NCBI GenBank assembly: GCA_025201345.1
Contig: JAIXMG010000008.1
Location: 1,262,424 to 1,326,423 of the forward strand
From: Thamnidium elegans
Taxonomy: Eukaryota; Mucoromycota; Mucoromycetes; Mucorales; Mucoraceae
DNA length: 64,000 nucleotides
Direction of reading: 5' to 3'
Position 1 is the stretch's first letter. Each line of letters begins with the position of its first letter. The notes under the pieces were generated by a model. It worked only from the letters and a program-made list of their open reading frames with translations, ran no database searches and was not told the DNA's origin. Below, piece by piece: positions 61,481 through 64,000 of this stretch. Both the position numbers and the translations under genes were made by a program.

Positions 61481-62843
61481 ACTTGAAACTCTTGAGAAGT
61501 GTACTTTTGCTTGCTCCTTTTTTTTTCGTACTTATTATAGTAGTATTGCCATATCTTATATCGAGATATAAACTATATTATATTGATATCTCTGGAAGTT
61601 AGATAAAGAGATAAAAGTGGATGTACTGTATAAATATGAAAAGAATAAGAATAAAATAAAGGGAAACTATGTCTAATTTGTACTAGTTATTTTTCCTTTT
61701 TTTGCATGATTTGTTTACTTTGCAAAACTCTGCATTATTTTAATTAGCAGCAATAAATTTTTTAACTGATTCTAATGTTTGAGCTCTTGCAGAAAAAGAT
61801 ACAAAGCATATATTTTTGTAAAATAGCTTGGACAGGCTCAAGAACTATGTAAAGTATTATAATACAGTATTGCCCATCTATTTTCCTTTTCAACGCACTT
61901 GTTTTTATATGAACATCCAGGAATTTCTTCTGAAAAAGGTAATTTTTTACAGTGTTTGAAATAAGGCGTTTTTATTGTATAGTTAAACCTGCTCTACTTA
62001 CATGTAAGAAAACGAGAAGCTCGAATACTTTGATTATACCAAGTCTTTGTGACCATGTTGTGGAGATACTAGCGCTTCTTAACCCGTTGATTTTGAAGAG
62101 ATCAGAGAGAGGATCTAAAGTGATCTTTATAAGAGCTAAATTACTTTTAATACATTGAATACCGTAGACAGCTAAACTAGTAACGGAAGAGAGTTTACAT
62201 TCTTGTCTTCAGCGCAACATTGTATTTTTAGCTAGAATTCATGAGTTCTATTATTTTGTATGTATCGCCAATACTATGTTCATAGTCTTCCGCTTTAAAA
62301 CCCGAATATGATTCCATAAATATCTTTTCTTGCTGAGCGTTCGTTCTACCTACGCCCCCAAAAATCGATTAAGCATAGAGTAAACATTTCATACACTTCA
62401 TTTGTATTATGTGCTTCTTTTTCTGTATTTTATCTTTTATCAAAAAGACACATAAATTTAAACGCCGGAGCGTGATGTTGCCCAGTTGTTTCATACAATA
62501 AAGAAGCAACAAAATATTCCTTCCTAGTTATCGCTAGAGATGCCCAAGATACAACGGTGAGTGTATTTATTTTTTTTTCTTTTCAAGAATAAGAGGAAAT
62601 CCAGTACATATACATTTAATAAAATCCAATATTTATGTAAATCTTTTTAAAAAGAAACCTGTGTTTGAGCCTGATGACATGATGTTTATGTAAATTTTTG
62701 TCATCCCCCCCCCTCCCAAAAAAAAAATATTGTACAGAAAAATGATGATTATATTTATAAAAGATTAAAAAAAAAAGGTAGAAAGAAAGAGAGGGGGGGG
62801 GAATGCATTAAAAGTGGGGAGGGAGGGGGGATTTTGTTTTATT

Positions 62844-63980
62844 CTAGTGAGAACGATGGGCCAACTCTTGTAATATTTTATCAGCGCCTCTCTTATAAAG
62901 CAAAGTAGCAACACGTACACCTAATTGTTCAGCTACAGCCTCTCTCTTTTCTCTGGTATCTGCGTCTACAAGACTAATAGTTTCTTGATATTCTACAACA
63001 TTTTGTCCGTCTAAACTAGCTACGAGGCCATGCATCCAAAGTGTGTCCTTTTCAAGTCTGGTGTTGACACCAATAGGTACACTACAGCCGCCTTCCAATG
63101 TACGCATCAATGCACGTTCACTTAAACATGTCATGCGTGTATCATTGTGATTCAATGCCTCTAATAATTCCTTTACATCCTCATCTGCTTCACGACATTC
63201 AATACCTAAAGCACCTTGGGAAACTGCGTGAAGAGAATCGTTGCTTGATAAAATTTGTGAAATACGGTCGGCTTTACCGAGACGAACAAGTCCTGCAACC
63301 GCTAATACAATAGCAGTATAAGGTCCTTCTACATCATCCAACTTGGCTAAACGAGTATTTCTATATAAAAAAGGTAAATATAAAAAAAGGAAAAAAATAA
63401 CCTAATATAGATATAAAAAAACTTACAAATTTCCTCTCTAAAATAGTTCAAGTGAAAAAAAAAAAAAAAAAACCATGAGTAAGCGAAATAATTATAAAAA
63501 TATAGACTTTACCACATCAGTAAACTCCAAGTCAGGATATCTTCTTTTTAATTGAGCTACACGACGTAAAGAACTCGTACCGATAACAGAACCCTTTGGT
63601 AAGGTACTCAAGGTCAAACCTTTACTCTTTTCATTCAAGACCAAAGCATCATTTGGATTTTCACGTTCCATGATAGCACCAAGTAACATACCTTCTGGTA
63701 ACACAGTAGGTAAATCCTTTAAACTATGAACCACAAAGTCGACAGTCTTATTTTCCAACGCAATTTCCAATTCCTTTGTAAATAAAGCCTTTTCACCAAT
63801 CTTACTAAGAGCTTGGTTCAAGATGATATCACCTGTAGTAGACATGGATTCGACTCTAAAATCATGTTGAGGAAAGATAGTTTGAAGTGTATCTCGTACC
63901 AAATAAGTTTGTACAAGTGCAAGTTGTGACTTACGACTACCGATTACATATGTCTTTCTTTCACTGGAAGTAGCAACCAT
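62844..63980 (-). CDS. hem3: Porphobilinogen deaminase (hydroxymethylbilane synthase)
   Basis: Third step of haem synthesis: joins four porphobilinogens into hydroxymethylbilane, cytosolic. Exons on the minus strand: 63980-63513, 63437-63427 and 63360-62844; 331 aa, the usual length. Motifs: [65 protein letters not shown] and the cofactor-binding Cys in [10 protein letters not shown]. Exon 2 is only 11 nt; it encodes RGN plus two bases of Leu and restores the conserved [14 protein letters not shown] across the two introns. A read-through of either intron meets a stop, so the microexon is needed. The start ATG lies 20 bp from the window edge, so the promoter is outside. Confidence 0.95.
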
Positions 63981-64000
63981 TTTTTGTATATAAACTTTTT

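Larger units (their letters stand above)
58795..62843. other. Gene-poor intergenic region (4 kb)
   Basis: No convincing gene. Contents: a 28-bp perfect T/A palindrome (60117-60144), a GGTGATGA/TCATCACC inverted pair (60155-60162, 60193-60200), a 28-A run (60342-60369), and a GC-rich island (about 61150-61480) with a short unrecognised open frame. The remaining sequence is AT-rich and structureless by eye. Some decayed mobile DNA is likely. Confidence 0.6.

Noticed and set aside
1..64000. tRNA genes (search for GGTTC-AA/GA-ANTCC B-box patterns) and rRNA
   Set aside because: No B-box with matching A-box and acceptor stem was found by eye; a tRNAscan run would be decisive.

Overview
The window is nuclear DNA of an AT-rich, intron-dense fungus. 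Most genes carry several short introns (about 50-100 nt) with GTAAGT-type donors. Non-coding DNA is full of long A and T runs. The gene set is fungal: a Cdc4-type F-box protein, Rpc37-length Pol III subunit, Zn2Cys6 factor, DYRK/Pom1-type kinase and a non-ciliary dynein heavy chain. Combined with degenerate transposases that resemble families common in Mucoromycota, this suggests a Mucorales-like early-diverging fungus. The species placement is inference; no rRNA or marker gene is present. No tRNA, rRNA, CRISPR or prokaryotic operon was seen.

Layout. 1-2059: 3' end of 6-phosphofructokinase (+). 2325-4646: Cdc4-like F-box/WD40 protein (-). 5679-6939: Mtm1/SLC25A39-like mitochondrial carrier (+). 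6940-10688: gene-poor. 10689-11865: bHLH factor (+). 11866-14574: gene-poor, with a 240-bp Tc1/mariner-type deletion element. 14575-29058: complete cytoplasmic dynein heavy chain, 7 exons, 4691 aa (+). 29292-31899: centrosomin-motif coiled-coil protein (+). 33672-35868: pyruvate kinase, 10 exons (+). 36559-37660: decayed gene of unknown family (-). 38076-40370: arginyl-tRNA synthetase (-). 40915-41344: remnant of a Merlin/IS1595-type transposase (+). 41843-43375: 11-exon mitochondrial carrier (-). 44205-45139: Rpc37 (+). 45581-49365: DYRK-family kinase (+). 50329-51973: bestrophin-like channel (+). 52510-53728: double Zn2Cys6 factor (+). 53843-55142: Rad51 (+). 55231-56257: Vti1 SNARE (-). 56736-58794: mitochondrial D-2-hydroxyglutarate dehydrogenase (-). 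58795-62843: gene-poor. 62844-63980: porphobilinogen deaminase (-).

The genes are mostly housekeeping: two control enzymes of glycolysis, haem synthesis, tRNA charging, recombination, vesicle fusion and microtubule transport. The one neighbour pair with an obvious shared theme is the dynein heavy chain followed, 233 bp downstream on the same strand, by a gamma-tubulin-recruiter type protein. For every multi-exon model except one carrier donor and one 5' exon junction, I checked that splice sites are GT..AG and that the summed exon length is a multiple of three.

I found no convincing new biological system. The items most worth a second look are the two transposon remnants, an 11-nt microexon in the porphobilinogen deaminase gene, a GC-rich island with an unexplained open frame (about 61150-61480), a structured-looking segment at 32569-32663, and a tandem Zn2Cys6 factor 114 bp upstream of rad51.
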